Below, one piece after another: positions 52,131-62,346 of a DNA stretch of 64,000 nucleotides; position 1 is the first letter of the stretch, and each line of letters begins with the position of its first letter. Source of the stretch: Erwinia_E haradaeae_A (lineage in GTDB: Bacteria; Pseudomonadota; Gammaproteobacteria; Enterobacterales; Enterobacteriaceae). The DNA lies in assembly GCF_900698965.1 (NCBI RefSeq), contig NZ_LR217725.1:744001-808000 (forward strand), read 5' to 3'. The position numbers were made by a program, and so were the translations under genes. Under the pieces are notes generated by a model. That model had not been told where the DNA came from and ran no database searches. It saw only the letters and a program-made list of their open reading frames with translations.

Positions 52131-53444
52131 CTATAGAAAGCAACCCTTGTTGTTTGTTTTTAGAGTTACCTCTTCTATAGCTCGAGAGGCAATATCTGTA
52201 CGGCAAAATTTATCTTTCCAAAAAATCATATCCGCTATTTGATAAGCATGATGCCTGGCTACAGAAATATTTTCCCCTAATGACGTTACGCATAACACAC
52301 GACCCCCATCGGTAACTATAGCACCATCCTGAAATGCAGTACCAGCATGAAAAACTTTGCAACCTAAAGTCTCTGAGCGGGGCAGACCATTGATCCTATA
52401 ACCTTTAACGTATTCTCCAGGATAACCGCCAGAAGCAAGAACCACTCCAACTGATGGACGAGAATCCCAAATCGCATATCTCTGGTCTAGTTCTCTATTT
52501 ATTGCCGCAAGACACAAGTCTAGTAAATCAGATTTTAAACGTAGCATGATAGGCTGGCTTTCTGGATCACCTAAACGACAGTTAAACTCAATAACTTTGA
52601 TCTGATGATCCCGATCAATCATTAAACCGGCATATAAAAATCCTGTATAAGGCGTGCCTTCCGACATCATGCCATGTATAGTAGGACGGATGATCTCGGT
52701 CATAATGCGCTGATGCATTGCATCCGTCACCTCTGGTACTGGAGAATACGCCCCCATTCCACCAGTGTTTAGGCCAGTATTGTTATTACCTACTCGCTTA
52801 TAATCTTGAGTAGTGGCCATTGGTAAAATATTTTTACCGTCTACCATGACAATAAAACTGACTTCTTCACCTTCAAGAAATTCCTCTACTAAGATACAGT
52901 TTCCCGCTGGGCCAAATGCGTTCTTACATAGAATGTTCTTTATTGCTGCTTCTGCATTGTTTAATGTATTAGCAATAATCACTCCTTTACCAGAAGCTAA
53001 TCCATTAACTTTAATTACAATAGGTACCCCTCTTTCACGCACATACTGCAGCGCCGGCGAAACCTCAGTAAAATAATTATATGCAGCTGTTGGAATACCA
53101 TGACGAACCAAAAAGTTCTTAGAAAATACTTTTGACCCCTCTAATAAAGCTGCTTCCTGCGTAGGGCCAAAGATTTTGAGACCGGACCTAGAAAATATAT
53201 CTACTATACCGAGCAATAAAGGTGCTTCAGGACCAACAATTGTGAGGTCAATCTCTTCCGTAATCGCAAAAGATAATAATTGTTTCAGATTAGTAGACTG
53301 AATAGGTATATTGTGTAGCATAGGTTCTAATAAAGTTCCGGCATTACCTGGTGCAACAAATATTTTAGTTACTAATTTGGATTGCGATATTTTCCATGCC
53401 AATGCGTGCTCACGCGCACCACTACCGATTACTAAAATTTTCAT
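52131..53444 (-). CDS. purD: Phosphoribosylamine-glycine ligase (GARS)
   Basis: ATP-grasp ligase that joins glycine to phosphoribosylamine, step two of purine synthesis. It has 437 residues (E. coli 429). It begins MKILVIGSGAREHALAWKI. The ATP-grasp core (VIKVNGLASGKGV, EEFLEGEEVSFI) is followed by NTGGMGAYSPVP and EFNCRLGDPESQ. It follows purH on the same strand, but 702 bp of non-coding DNA now separates the two (about 10 bp in E. coli). Purines made here could serve the symbiont or the host. Confidence 0.96.
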   Translation of the reverse strand: MKILVIGSGAREHALAWKISQSKLVTKIFVAPGNAGTLLEPMLHNIPIQSTNLKQLLSFAITEEIDLTIVGPEAPLLLGIVDIFSRSGLKIFGPTQEAALLEGSKVFSKNFLVRHGIPTAAYNYFTEVSPALQYVRERGVPIVIKVNGLASGKGVIIANTLNNAEAAIKNILCKNAFGPAGNCILVEEFLEGEEVSFIVMVDGKNILPMATTQDYKRVGNNNTGLNTGGMGAYSPVPEVTDAMHQRIMTEIIRPTIHGMMSEGTPYTGFLYAGLMIDRDHQIKVIEFNCRLGDPESQPIMLRLKSDLLDLCLAAINRELDQRYAIWDSRPSVGVVLASGGYPGEYVKGYRINGLPRSETLGCKVFHAGTAFQDGAIVTDGGRVLCVTSLGENISVARHHAYQIADMIFWKDKFCRTDIASRAIEEVTLKTNNKGCFL

Positions 53445-53460
53445 CTTTAACTCGTTCTGT

Positions 53461-53478
53461 CTCTACAGCACTGTAGAG
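53461..53478 (-). promoter_or_regulatory. Hairpin next to the purD ribosome site
   Basis: CTCTACAG pairs exactly with CTGTAGAG, only two bases apart, ending 16 bases before the purD ATG. It could influence ribosome access. It resembles no known PurR box or riboswitch. Confidence 0.35.
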
Positions 53479-53992
53479 TAAATTCAATATTTTAATCGCT
53501 GAAAATAATTTTTTTTCAGAGAAACTTGACGGGGTAAAAGATTTTTATTCCTATCTGCTGGATATGCGCTTTTAATAATAACACCATTAAACATATATCT
53601 GTGCTTTTTTAAACTTTAGATTGCAGATAATAAAATAAGATACATCTCAACATAAGTTAAATTGCTAAATATTATAACAATATCCAATTAATAGTGTTAT
53701 TAATAACGGTTTTTACTCATAATTACTCTATAGTTAGAAATTTCTTGATACAATAGCTGAGATTACAATTTATAGTGTATGTATCTAATTTACGAGAGCA
53801 ATTAAAATGTCATGTGTAATGTTCATAAAATGCTTCTGAATCACACCATAAAATCGATACTAGATATATATTTTCTACTCTATGTTGATATTGTTTTCAT
53901 ATCAAAGCCTGCAAAATATTGGTTACTCATGCAGTGCGTTTTTCGTAAAAATGACCTTATATTTGAAAAATAAAATGGCCATTTTACATGAA

Positions 53993-54070
53993 ACTTATAT
54001 TTAATAATTAAAATTAAATATAAGTATATAAAAATCGACTATAGACTTCTGCTTACTTTATAAGTAAGCA
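53993..54070 (-). terminator. Hairpin pair after purH
   Basis: Nearest purH is a 9-bp stem with a 3-base loop (54050-54070). In the minus direction a TTTTTATATA tract follows, about 15 bases on. Next comes a 13-bp stem with a 7-base loop (53993-54025). Together they could end purH transcripts before purD. Confidence 0.5.
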
Positions 54071-54146
54071 TGGATAATGATAACAATTATCAAAATATCA
54101 TTTTATTATCAATTCTTAATACTATCACTAATTCAAATAGTGATAA

Positions 54147-55733
54147 TTAATGACGAAAATTACGCATATCAGTAAATATCATAGCCATACCATATGCATC
54201 AGCTGCAGCTATGATTTTATTGTCATTGACAGAACCCCCTGGCTGAATCACACAATGTACGCCTTGAGCAGCAGCAATATCAATGCTATCACGAAACGGA
54301 AAAAAAGCATCAGATGCTATAACCGATCCTGCTATTTTGAAACCTGCTTCTGCAGCCTTCATTGCAGCAATTTTTACTGAATAAACACGGCTCGTCTGAC
54401 CAGATCCGATACCGATGGTCCTATTATTACGCCCATAGACAATGGCATTAGACTTAACAAACTTTACTACCTTCCAGCAAAACAGTGCATCACTTAACTC
54501 CTGCTGGGTAGCCATGCGCTGACTAACAGTACGTAATTGGTGCTTATTAATTAATTCAACATCACGGTCTTGAACTAACAAACCACCCTGTACACTTTTA
54601 AAATCTAAAGCTGTTTTTTGAGCATGCCATTGCCCACATATTAGAACACGAAGGTTTGTTTTAATGGCGGTGATTTTTAAAGCATCAGCGTTCGCAAATG
54701 GAGCAATGATAACTTCTACAAATTGTCGATTAATAATTTCCCGCGCAGTGATGGCGTCCAGAGTACGATTGAAAGCAATAACCCCCCCAAAAGCAGAATT
54801 TGGATCAGTTTTATAAGCGTGTATATAGGCATCAGCAATGGTATCACCTAATGCCACACCACAAGGATTAGCATGTTTGACAATGACACAAGCTGGTTGC
54901 TCGAAGGATTTGACACATTCCAGAGCAGAATCAGCATCACTGACATTGTTATAGGAAAGCGCTTTGCCCTGTACTTGTTGCGCAGTAGCTACTGACGGGT
55001 CTGTGTTTATGTTTTTTACATAAAAAGCTGATAATTGATGACTATTCTCGCCATAACGCATATCCTGTTTTTTGATAAAACTTAAATTCAAAATATTTGG
55101 AAAGCGATCAGGTGGTTGTACAATCTTGTTATTACATTGTGCTGCGAGTCTTTTAAAAAAATCAGCAATTTTACTATCATACTCTGCAGTATACTCAAAT
55201 GCTTTTATTGCTAAACGAAATCGAGTATCCTTCGTAAGTGAGTTATTATGTATCTCTAATTCTCTGAGAATATCTCTATATTCGCTGCTTTCTATTACAA
55301 TGGCTACATCTTTATGATTTTTAGCAGCAGACCGTACCATCGCTACACCACCGACATCAATGTTTTCAATGGCAGAGTCTAGTGTACTACCGTTAGATGT
55401 CACTTGAGAAAATGGATATAGATTCACAACAACCATATCAATAGGTAAGATGCCCGATGATATCATTAGACTATTATCTTGATCACGACGACCTAGGATG
55501 CCACCATGTACTTTAGGATGAAGTGTTTTGAGACGCCCACCCATCATTTCTGGTACTCCAGTATAATCGGATACTTCAGTAACAGATAAACCAGAACCAG
55601 ATAAGAAACGAGCAGTACCTCCAGTAGAAAATATCTCAATACCTCTCTGCAATAACGCTTTAGCAAATTCAAGAATGCCAACTTTATCAGACACACTAAG
55701 CAATGCTCGACGTATAGGGCGATACTGTGTCAT
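54147..55733 (-). CDS. purH: Bifunctional AICAR transformylase / IMP cyclohydrolase
   Basis: Catalyses the last two steps to IMP. It has 528 residues (E. coli 529). The N-terminal MGS-like cyclohydrolase domain begins RRALLSVSDKVGI and has STGGTARFL and MGGRLKTLHPKVHGG. The C-terminal transformylase domain has the catalytic KHANPCG, DPNSAFGG and GIGSGQTSR. It ends near MAMIFTDMRNFRH, as in E. coli. No PurR operator is seen upstream. Same strand as purD, ancestral order. Confidence 0.97.
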   Translation of the reverse strand: MTQYRPIRRALLSVSDKVGILEFAKALLQRGIEIFSTGGTARFLSGSGLSVTEVSDYTGVPEMMGGRLKTLHPKVHGGILGRRDQDNSLMISSGILPIDMVVVNLYPFSQVTSNGSTLDSAIENIDVGGVAMVRSAAKNHKDVAIVIESSEYRDILRELEIHNNSLTKDTRFRLAIKAFEYTAEYDSKIADFFKRLAAQCNNKIVQPPDRFPNILNLSFIKKQDMRYGENSHQLSAFYVKNINTDPSVATAQQVQGKALSYNNVSDADSALECVKSFEQPACVIVKHANPCGVALGDTIADAYIHAYKTDPNSAFGGVIAFNRTLDAITAREIINRQFVEVIIAPFANADALKITAIKTNLRVLICGQWHAQKTALDFKSVQGGLLVQDRDVELINKHQLRTVSQRMATQQELSDALFCWKVVKFVKSNAIVYGRNNRTIGIGSGQTSRVYSVKIAAMKAAEAGFKIAGSVIASDAFFPFRDSIDIAAAQGVHCVIQPGGSVNDNKIIAAADAYGMAMIFTDMRNFRH

Positions 55734-58678
55734 ATCACTTACGTTCCTTATAATGAAGTATATATATTTCAGATATTATCATGATATAATGAATATTATA
55801 ATAATAAGCCATTTCTTATTATGAAGAATAGTTATGTCTCTATATGCGGCCTATTACAACTCTACAGACATAGCTCAATTTAAACCAAAATCAGATGTGT
55901 GCGTTATATCCTCATTATAATGTAATTAAAAGATTTTATCTTTACCATTCAGATAACAACAAGGTAAGTAAAATATCGAAGAGCACATAATAGCCCAAAC
56001 TCTAGCATCAATGCTAGAAAATCTTCAGGTGTTAAGATCACTCCATTAATTATGTGTTTTATTGTAAAATACACCTACTGTCATTTGATATTTATATAGA
56101 TACGCCTATACTGCATGTTACTAATGTTAACTATACTTTTTCTCCAAGAGGATTATATAGAGATATCATTTCTATAATTATAGCAGATTGCTATCTGGCT
56201 ACTAGCAACCTAATCATTGAAGAATAGTGTATTCAGTTCAGCACAATAAACTATTGATTACTACTTGTACCGTTAAACTTAGGTTGAGCTCAATATGATA
56301 AATATGATCTGCATTTTAAAAATAACTTGAATCTCAATATATTTCATAAGATAAAAACGTTATTTACAAAATCAGTATAACTATATAGTCTTTACATTTA
56401 TCCAAATAAATAGATCATGTATAATCTATAATCAGATAATAACTAAATAGGATGTGTAGTTTCTGTACTATATAAGATATATCTATTTATACAGAATATA
56501 ATCAGTACATCTAATTGAATCTTTCAAATACACTCAGTCACAATGAATTATTGGACAAAAATTGTCACTGTTCAAAGATAATCTTCTTAGAATAGTTAAA
56601 AGTATTAACTTACCATCTAATTAAAGGTTATATTGAGATCAACTATTTATTTGTGAGATTACCACTATCAGTATTACGGATTCAGGATTTGGAATGATTC
56701 ATCTAATACAAATTTAGTTGATGATATTTGAGGTTTTATCTAAAATACACAGATCGTTACGATGAAAATCCTCACTCCTTTTACTAAAAGCGTTATAGTG
56801 TAATACACTATCTTTATAACTTATAAGGAATGGATAACGAATGATGAATCCAGGAGCTAAATAGGAATTCAAGCTATTATTTTATCTATATCAAGGCTAC
56901 TCTATATTTTAATGATATGAGGAGAACTATTAATAATACTTTAACCTATCTATTAATAAAGATTTATAATAATCTTAGATGTTCAGAATTGTCATAAACA
57001 TTTTCGGGAATGATTGCACTACAAACTGATATCTATTCATATATATTATAACAAGATTCCCCTTACTATCAAGGTTTGTTTTATAACAACAGGAATAGCG
57101 CAGCACGGTACTATAAAACTCTATATTTTTAAAAACCCCAACTATTATCTTTATGTTTATACTGATCACATGCGGTTATAAGAAACCTATATAGTTAGTA
57201 TGTTGTTTGATTTAATACTTTTTATCTATTTCATAAGATAGATAAAATATAGATCGCATGCCTATGATACACTATATAAATCGGTAATTTATAAGAAAAT
57301 ATTATCTAACATCTCAATATACTATTATTAGAGTATATTGTTTACTTAACAAGAATCTTTTGTATGTCGATAAACTCATATGTTCTGCTAGAGAAAATTA
57401 GCAACATAATATTAGAAAAAAAATTGTCTTGACAAAATAGTGTCAGCGCTTTTGTTACTGAACTACTTCCGTTAATCAATCGCTAATAATGCACGTTAAA
57501 ATTTTTTAAAATACTTAGGTACATGTCAGTAAACTTCTATAAACCCCCTGGATTTACAGCTGCAAGAAAAATTTTAAGCTACACAAAACTATTGTTAACA
57601 CCAAAAAACTAACATATAAAAGCTGAAACAATAATCCTAAATATCTTCCGAATAAAGTAGACTCTTACGACTCTTAAAGACTTTTAAAAAACAACAAAAC
57701 ATTACTTAATTAAACGAAGACCTATTTTACTGCTCTATGCGTAATCAAAATACGATGAAGGTGCCATAAAAACTATTCCTTAGATATTTATAAAAATTCC
57801 ATTACCTATGGATCCAATACTAAATAATTTTTCAATAAAGCTAGAGATAGATGTTATGACAAACATGTGTTATCTTTCAGTCATGCAATGTATGGTATGT
57901 GTATGATGCTTTTCTAATATTCTAAAATCATGCACGCTTCTGCCCGTCCAGAAGTAATACAGCATAGTTTGTCTTAGCAGTAACACATAAAGCTCGTATG
58001 AATCATAGAGCAATTCGATTGTACCATGTAAGAGCAAGTATCACATTGAGACTGAGCAAGGCTACGCATATACTTGTATATAGGAACTTCAATCTGCATA
58101 TGCAGGGCTACTCTATAAGTTTGTAACAAACTCCTTTAGACATTCAAGCTATCATAACATGCAGTAACTAATATTTTTATTTAAAAAATTTTAACTATAA
58201 ATCTGTACAGATATTATGGAATAATTTGTATTAAGCGATGCTTGTCATGAGCATTGCAAATCAAACATCCATCTACAAGATTCTATTAAAATTCAGCAAG
58301 ATACTTTAACTAATGATAAGACACTTTATATGATTCTTAAAAAGCGCTCAATGCTCAGAGATATGCTAATGTGATAATACATTACCTTCACAGTAAAACT
58401 GTTATAGCAATATGACTATAGAGTTCAATTTCTTGACTTAAATAGGTTGCGAAAGAGACATGCGATTTCATAGAAAAATATTAATAATTTATGATAATTA
58501 TCATTATTCATTAGTATAATTATTACTATACATCTTAAGATGCTTGTATTTATTTTGATAAAATCATCGGAGAGCATGTTTCATTGCGTATCACAAATAT
58601 CCGAGTATTAGCAGATATAATAAATTTTTGTAGAGTAAATTTTATAAACACTCATAAGGCGTTAGTTAAAATTGAAAA
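55734..58678. other. Longest gene-free stretch (2.9 kb)
   Basis: No gene on either strand. A somewhat GC-richer patch lies at about 57930-58150 but gives no recognisable protein in any frame. A 14-bp palindrome ATGATAATTATCAT (58491-58504) resembles half of a Fur box but has no gene to control. It is most likely several long-dead genes. Confidence 0.6.
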
Positions 58679-59431
58679 TTAGCTAATTTTACGAATTTTC
58701 CTCAATCGATTTTCTTGCATTTCAACCTCAGTATTCAATTCATCTAACTTTTTTAGCATTACATCACGGCAATCATTAGCTAGTTTTCGCACAGATTGGT
58801 TAGTATAGTAACGTGTATCAATTGGGGTAAGCATTTCAACGATCGACAAACCATTACTAAGTCTATTCAGCTTAATTTTCTGATGAGTATTGGATACTAC
58901 TATTGGAATAATGGGTACACCGGCCTCTATAGCAGCATAAAATGCACCTATTTTAAAAGGCAGCAGACCACGACCATAGCTACGCGTGCCTTCTGGAAAA
59001 ATCCAAAAAGAAATTTTCTTTGTTTTACACTGAGAAACTAAGTCGACTATGGTATTATATGCTTTAGTGCCATTTCTTCTATCAATTAAAAAATTACCGC
59101 TAAGCCAATAGAGAAGACCAAAGAACGGTATCCATAGCAGGCTAGTTTTACCAACTGTCACAGTAGTTGACTGCAACATATTAGCTGCAGTAATCATATC
59201 AAAGTTGTTTTGATGATTACATATATAAATTGCATTCGGATAATGTTCAGCCCCTTTTGGTTTGCGTAATTGAACCTGAAGACCAAATATTGGAGCAAGT
59301 CTGCCAAATAAACGACTAAAAATAGCTACATGACGTGGATCTCTTGGCTTAAGTAAGCAATATATACAACCAAAAAAACACACAAATATCGAATATATTA
59401 TCACTATAACAGTACGTAATACAGCAAGCAT
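58679..59431 (-). CDS. plsC: 1-acyl-sn-glycerol-3-phosphate acyltransferase
   Basis: Inner-membrane enzyme that acylates lysophosphatidate to phosphatidate, the branch point of phospholipid synthesis. It has 250 residues (E. coli 245). A hydrophobic N-terminus is followed by the acyltransferase motifs NHQNNFD (His73, Asp78) and FPEGTR (147-150), then GVPIIPIVVS. It stands alone; parC, its upstream neighbour in E. coli, is absent. Together with fabB it shows that the cell still builds its own membrane lipids. Confidence 0.96.
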   Translation of the reverse strand: MLAVLRTVIVIIYSIFVCFFGCIYCLLKPRDPRHVAIFSRLFGRLAPIFGLQVQLRKPKGAEHYPNAIYICNHQNNFDMITAANMLQSTTVTVGKTSLLWIPFFGLLYWLSGNFLIDRRNGTKAYNTIVDLVSQCKTKKISFWIFPEGTRSYGRGLLPFKIGAFYAAIEAGVPIIPIVVSNTHQKIKLNRLSNGLSIVEMLTPIDTRYYTNQSVRKLANDCRDVMLKKLDELNTEVEMQENRLRKIRKIS

Positions 59432-59706
59432 CTGATCTTATCCTTTCATTCTAAGATAATAACTCCATTTTTTTAACATAAAAAGATTGCTTGCTTATGC
59501 TTTTAGAGCAGTAATAGTTTTTACATCGATATCCCTACCGATGAAACAAGCAATATTAATTAAATAATACAACTTATATATTTTCTTTATTATAAAATCT
59601 ATATTTTTGTAAAAATTATATAGTCATATGCCTAATGCATATCAATATTTTTATAAGTATAGATTGTGTATTGAAAGAAGATATACTCTTATTGTAGAAT
59701 ATATTT

Positions 59707-59742
59707 CGCCTGAATCTTAACAGGCGCGATCGCTATTTTTTT
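59707..59742 (+). terminator. Orphan plus-strand intrinsic terminator
   Basis: CGCCTG (59707-59712) pairs with CAGGCG (59721-59726), and TATTTTTTTG follows shortly after on the plus strand. No plus-strand gene lies upstream for more than 9 kb. A TTGAAA..TAGAAT pair just upstream could be a promoter, which would give a very short RNA. Confidence 0.5.
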
Positions 59743-59801
59743 GTATTCAGCGCGTTGTAAACCATTCAGGAACTTTTGACTATTACAGATTTCATACGCG
59801 T

Positions 59802-59828
59802 AGTAATACTACTTTTAGTAGTATTACT
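59802..59828. repeat. 12-bp stem with 3-base loop
   Basis: AGTAATACTACT (59802-59813) and AGTAGTATTACT (59817-59828) are perfect reverse complements around TTT. No T-run follows on either strand. It lies downstream of fabB (minus strand) by 0.7 kb. Confidence 0.6.
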
Positions 59829-60546
59829 CACAAAGATATCTGTATCGAAATAACAGGATATCATTAATAAAATGACATACCTATTATCTCTAAAAATCGT
59901 TAGTCTTTCAAAATCTAATAATCTAATAATTGTATAGCTTATCTGGTTGTAACAGTATTAACTGTAGACATATCAACCCCATAGCACTTAACTATGCGGA
60001 GAAAATAAAAATATATATCAACACAATATTAACATATAACAATATTAATATATAAATAAGATGTCACATCAGAAAATATGGGCGACTAAATATTGTCTTG
60101 TTATTCAATTATAAGACAAAGTTAGTGTGATATTAAAATATCCAATACAAACCGGAGACCTCGGTAGTTCTTAAAATGAGATTAAACATACTACAGCTGA
60201 TTGTCTATGAGAGAAAAAATTAAGAAATTTCAGTCTGTGAAATAAAAGTAGTTTCAGTGAAGGACGGATTTGTTTATCTATTGGCACAGATAAGAGATTG
60301 ATTAAGTAATAAGAATTTTATACAGGTAAAGACTATCTGCGTATATCCATGACCAAAGCACCTAAGAAATAATTACAAGTCTATTTGATAACTGATCGGT
60401 CGATTTCGTGCATTGCCTGCATTGCCAATACATACATTACAGTGTCTTAAAATAGTTATCAAACGTGCACAATATTACGTACCATCTATGGTTCTTGCGA
60501 GCTTATATCAATAATTCTTACCAGTTTTTAGTGTTTTGCATTAAAC

Positions 60547-61782
60547 CTACCTACTATATAGATCTAGCTTGCTCATGATTAGTGTGGCGTTGGTACCTCC
60601 AAAGCCAAAACTATTAGACATAACCGTATTCAATTCCCGCTCTGAATATGCAGTAACAATATTAAAACCCCTAGCTTCTGGGTCTAGTATATCAATATTA
60701 ATGCTTGGTGCTATAAAACTATGTTCCATCATTAATAATGCATAAATCGCCTCTTGTACTCCTGCTGCGCCTAGTGAATGACCAGTCATTGACTTTGTAG
60801 CTGAGATTGCTGGCTGATACTCAGAGAATACGGTACGAATAGCACCTAGCTCCTTTAAATCACCAATTAATGTTGAGGTCCCGTGAGTATTCAGGTAGTC
60901 AATAGGCTTATGAACGTCTTTCATTGCCATTCGCATGCAACGCATTGCGCCTTCTCCGGATGGAGCTACCATATCCATGCCATCAGACGTTGCTCCATAA
61001 CCTACGATCTCAGCATAGATATGTGCATTTCGAATGATAGCATGATTTAATTCTTCAACCACTACCATACCTCCACCACCAGCAATAACAAAACCATCAC
61101 GACCTACATCATAAGTACGTGATGCTTTTTCTGGTATATGATTGTATTTAGTTGATAATGCTCCCATAGCATCAAATTCGCAAGACATTTCCCAGCATAA
61201 CTCTTCTCCGCCACCTGCAAACACAATATCTTGTTTGCCTAACTGAATCTGCTCAACAGCATGACCGATACAATGTGCAGATGTAGCACAAGCAGAACTT
61301 ATAGAATAATTAACACCATAAATTTTAAATGGGGTTGCTAGGCATGCTGAAACACCTGAAGCCATTGCCTTTGTCACCATATATGGACCCACCCCTCTTA
61401 GACCTTTAGCCCGCATACCGTCAACACTCGCAACTTGATAAAATGGAGAACCTCCACCGGATCCAGCTACTAGCCCAACACGTGCATTGTTCTGATATTG
61501 TTCTTTAGTTAGACCAGAATCTTGAATGGCTTCCTGCATAGAGATAAAAGCATATATAGATGCGTCACTCATAAAACGTAGTGTCTTTCGCTCAATGCGT
61601 GATGCAATGTCGTTTTTAGATAATTTTATATTCCCCCACACATGACTACGCATACCGGAATTTTTTAATTCTTGTGAGAAAGTAATCCCGGAGTGCCCTG
61701 CACGTAAGGATGCTAAAACTTCGTATTGGTTGTTACCAATACTAGAAACAACTCCAAGACCAGTAATCACAGCCCGCTTCAT
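60547..61782 (-). CDS. fabB: 3-oxoacyl-ACP synthase I
   Basis: Condensing enzyme of fatty-acid elongation, needed for unsaturated fatty acids. It has 411 residues (E. coli 406). The Cys-His-His triad is Cys165 (SSACATSAH), His300 (NTHGTST) and His335 (GHSLGAAG), with Lys330 in SATKSMTG. Glycine-rich stretches GFVIAGGGGMV and SNSFGFGGTNATL are intact. It stands alone with long gaps on both sides. It fits with plsC and lspA as evidence of envelope self-sufficiency. Confidence 0.97.
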   Translation of the reverse strand: MKRAVITGLGVVSSIGNNQYEVLASLRAGHSGITFSQELKNSGMRSHVWGNIKLSKNDIASRIERKTLRFMSDASIYAFISMQEAIQDSGLTKEQYQNNARVGLVAGSGGGSPFYQVASVDGMRAKGLRGVGPYMVTKAMASGVSACLATPFKIYGVNYSISSACATSAHCIGHAVEQIQLGKQDIVFAGGGEELCWEMSCEFDAMGALSTKYNHIPEKASRTYDVGRDGFVIAGGGGMVVVEELNHAIIRNAHIYAEIVGYGATSDGMDMVAPSGEGAMRCMRMAMKDVHKPIDYLNTHGTSTLIGDLKELGAIRTVFSEYQPAISATKSMTGHSLGAAGVQEAIYALLMMEHSFIAPSINIDILDPEARGFNIVTAYSERELNTVMSNSFGFGGTNATLIMSKLDLYSR

Positions 61783-62193
61783 TCTATACCTCTCTCACTT
61801 TCTTCTGTTCGAGTTCAAGTGACGCTTGATTTTACCTCTGTGCACTGCAAAAACCAATAAGATTTTTAATTCTACATGTAATATTCTTATATTTCTCTCA
61901 TCAGTACATTAAAGTATAATGGTTATAAAACCAATATATATTTAAGCAGGCTTACTTGCTAATCAAAGGATTTTTATCCTATAATTTAACCGATTTTCTC
62001 TTTCAACTTATATTGAGAAAGTTCATTGTTTATAACGCTGTTCATGATTCGCCATAATTTCATACCCAGAAAGACATCATGGTCATACTAAAACATATGA
62101 ATCGTTTATACGAAAAAATCATAATTTCGTATGTATAACAAATCGATGTAATCGATCTTGAAAGTTTTTAGAGATCCCTTTTCTGAGACAATA

Positions 62194-62243
62194 TCTACAT
62201 TGTAGCATTGCATAAATGTCTACATTGTATCATTGCATAATTG
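62194..62243. repeat. Tandem duplication, 25-bp period
   Basis: Two copies of a unit starting TCTACATTGTAGCATTGCAT, with a few differences between copies. Confidence 0.8.
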
Positions 62244-62283
62244 TATAATTGTATATTATTACATAGTAATAATAATTCTAACT

Positions 62284-62346
62284 ATCACTTATCACTTATC
62301 ACTTATCACTATATAACTTATCACTATATAACTAATAACTTATAAC
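62284..62346. repeat. ATCACTT heptamer run and derived repeats
   Basis: Three exact ATCACTT units and a partial fourth (62284-62310) are followed by mixed TATAACTT/ATCACT repeats. It looks like slippage. Confidence 0.8.

Larger units (their letters stand above)
53445..54146. other. 702-bp gap inside the purH-purD unit
   Basis: No gene. It contains two strong hairpins just after purH (53993-54025, 54050-54070), a weaker one at 54123-54145, and a short hairpin (53461-53478) right before purD. The purD gene therefore probably needs its own promoter, which I cannot locate. Confidence 0.6.
59432..60546. other. plsC-fabB intergenic region
   Basis: 1.1 kb with no gene. Two clear hairpins lie here: a plus-strand terminator (59707-59742) and a 12-bp stem with a 3-base loop (59802-59828). 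Neither has an obvious gene to serve. Confidence 0.6.

Noticed and set aside
58491..58504. Fur-box-like palindrome ATGATAATTATCAT
   Set aside because: AT-only palindromes are common here, and no gene or promoter lies in a position to be controlled.
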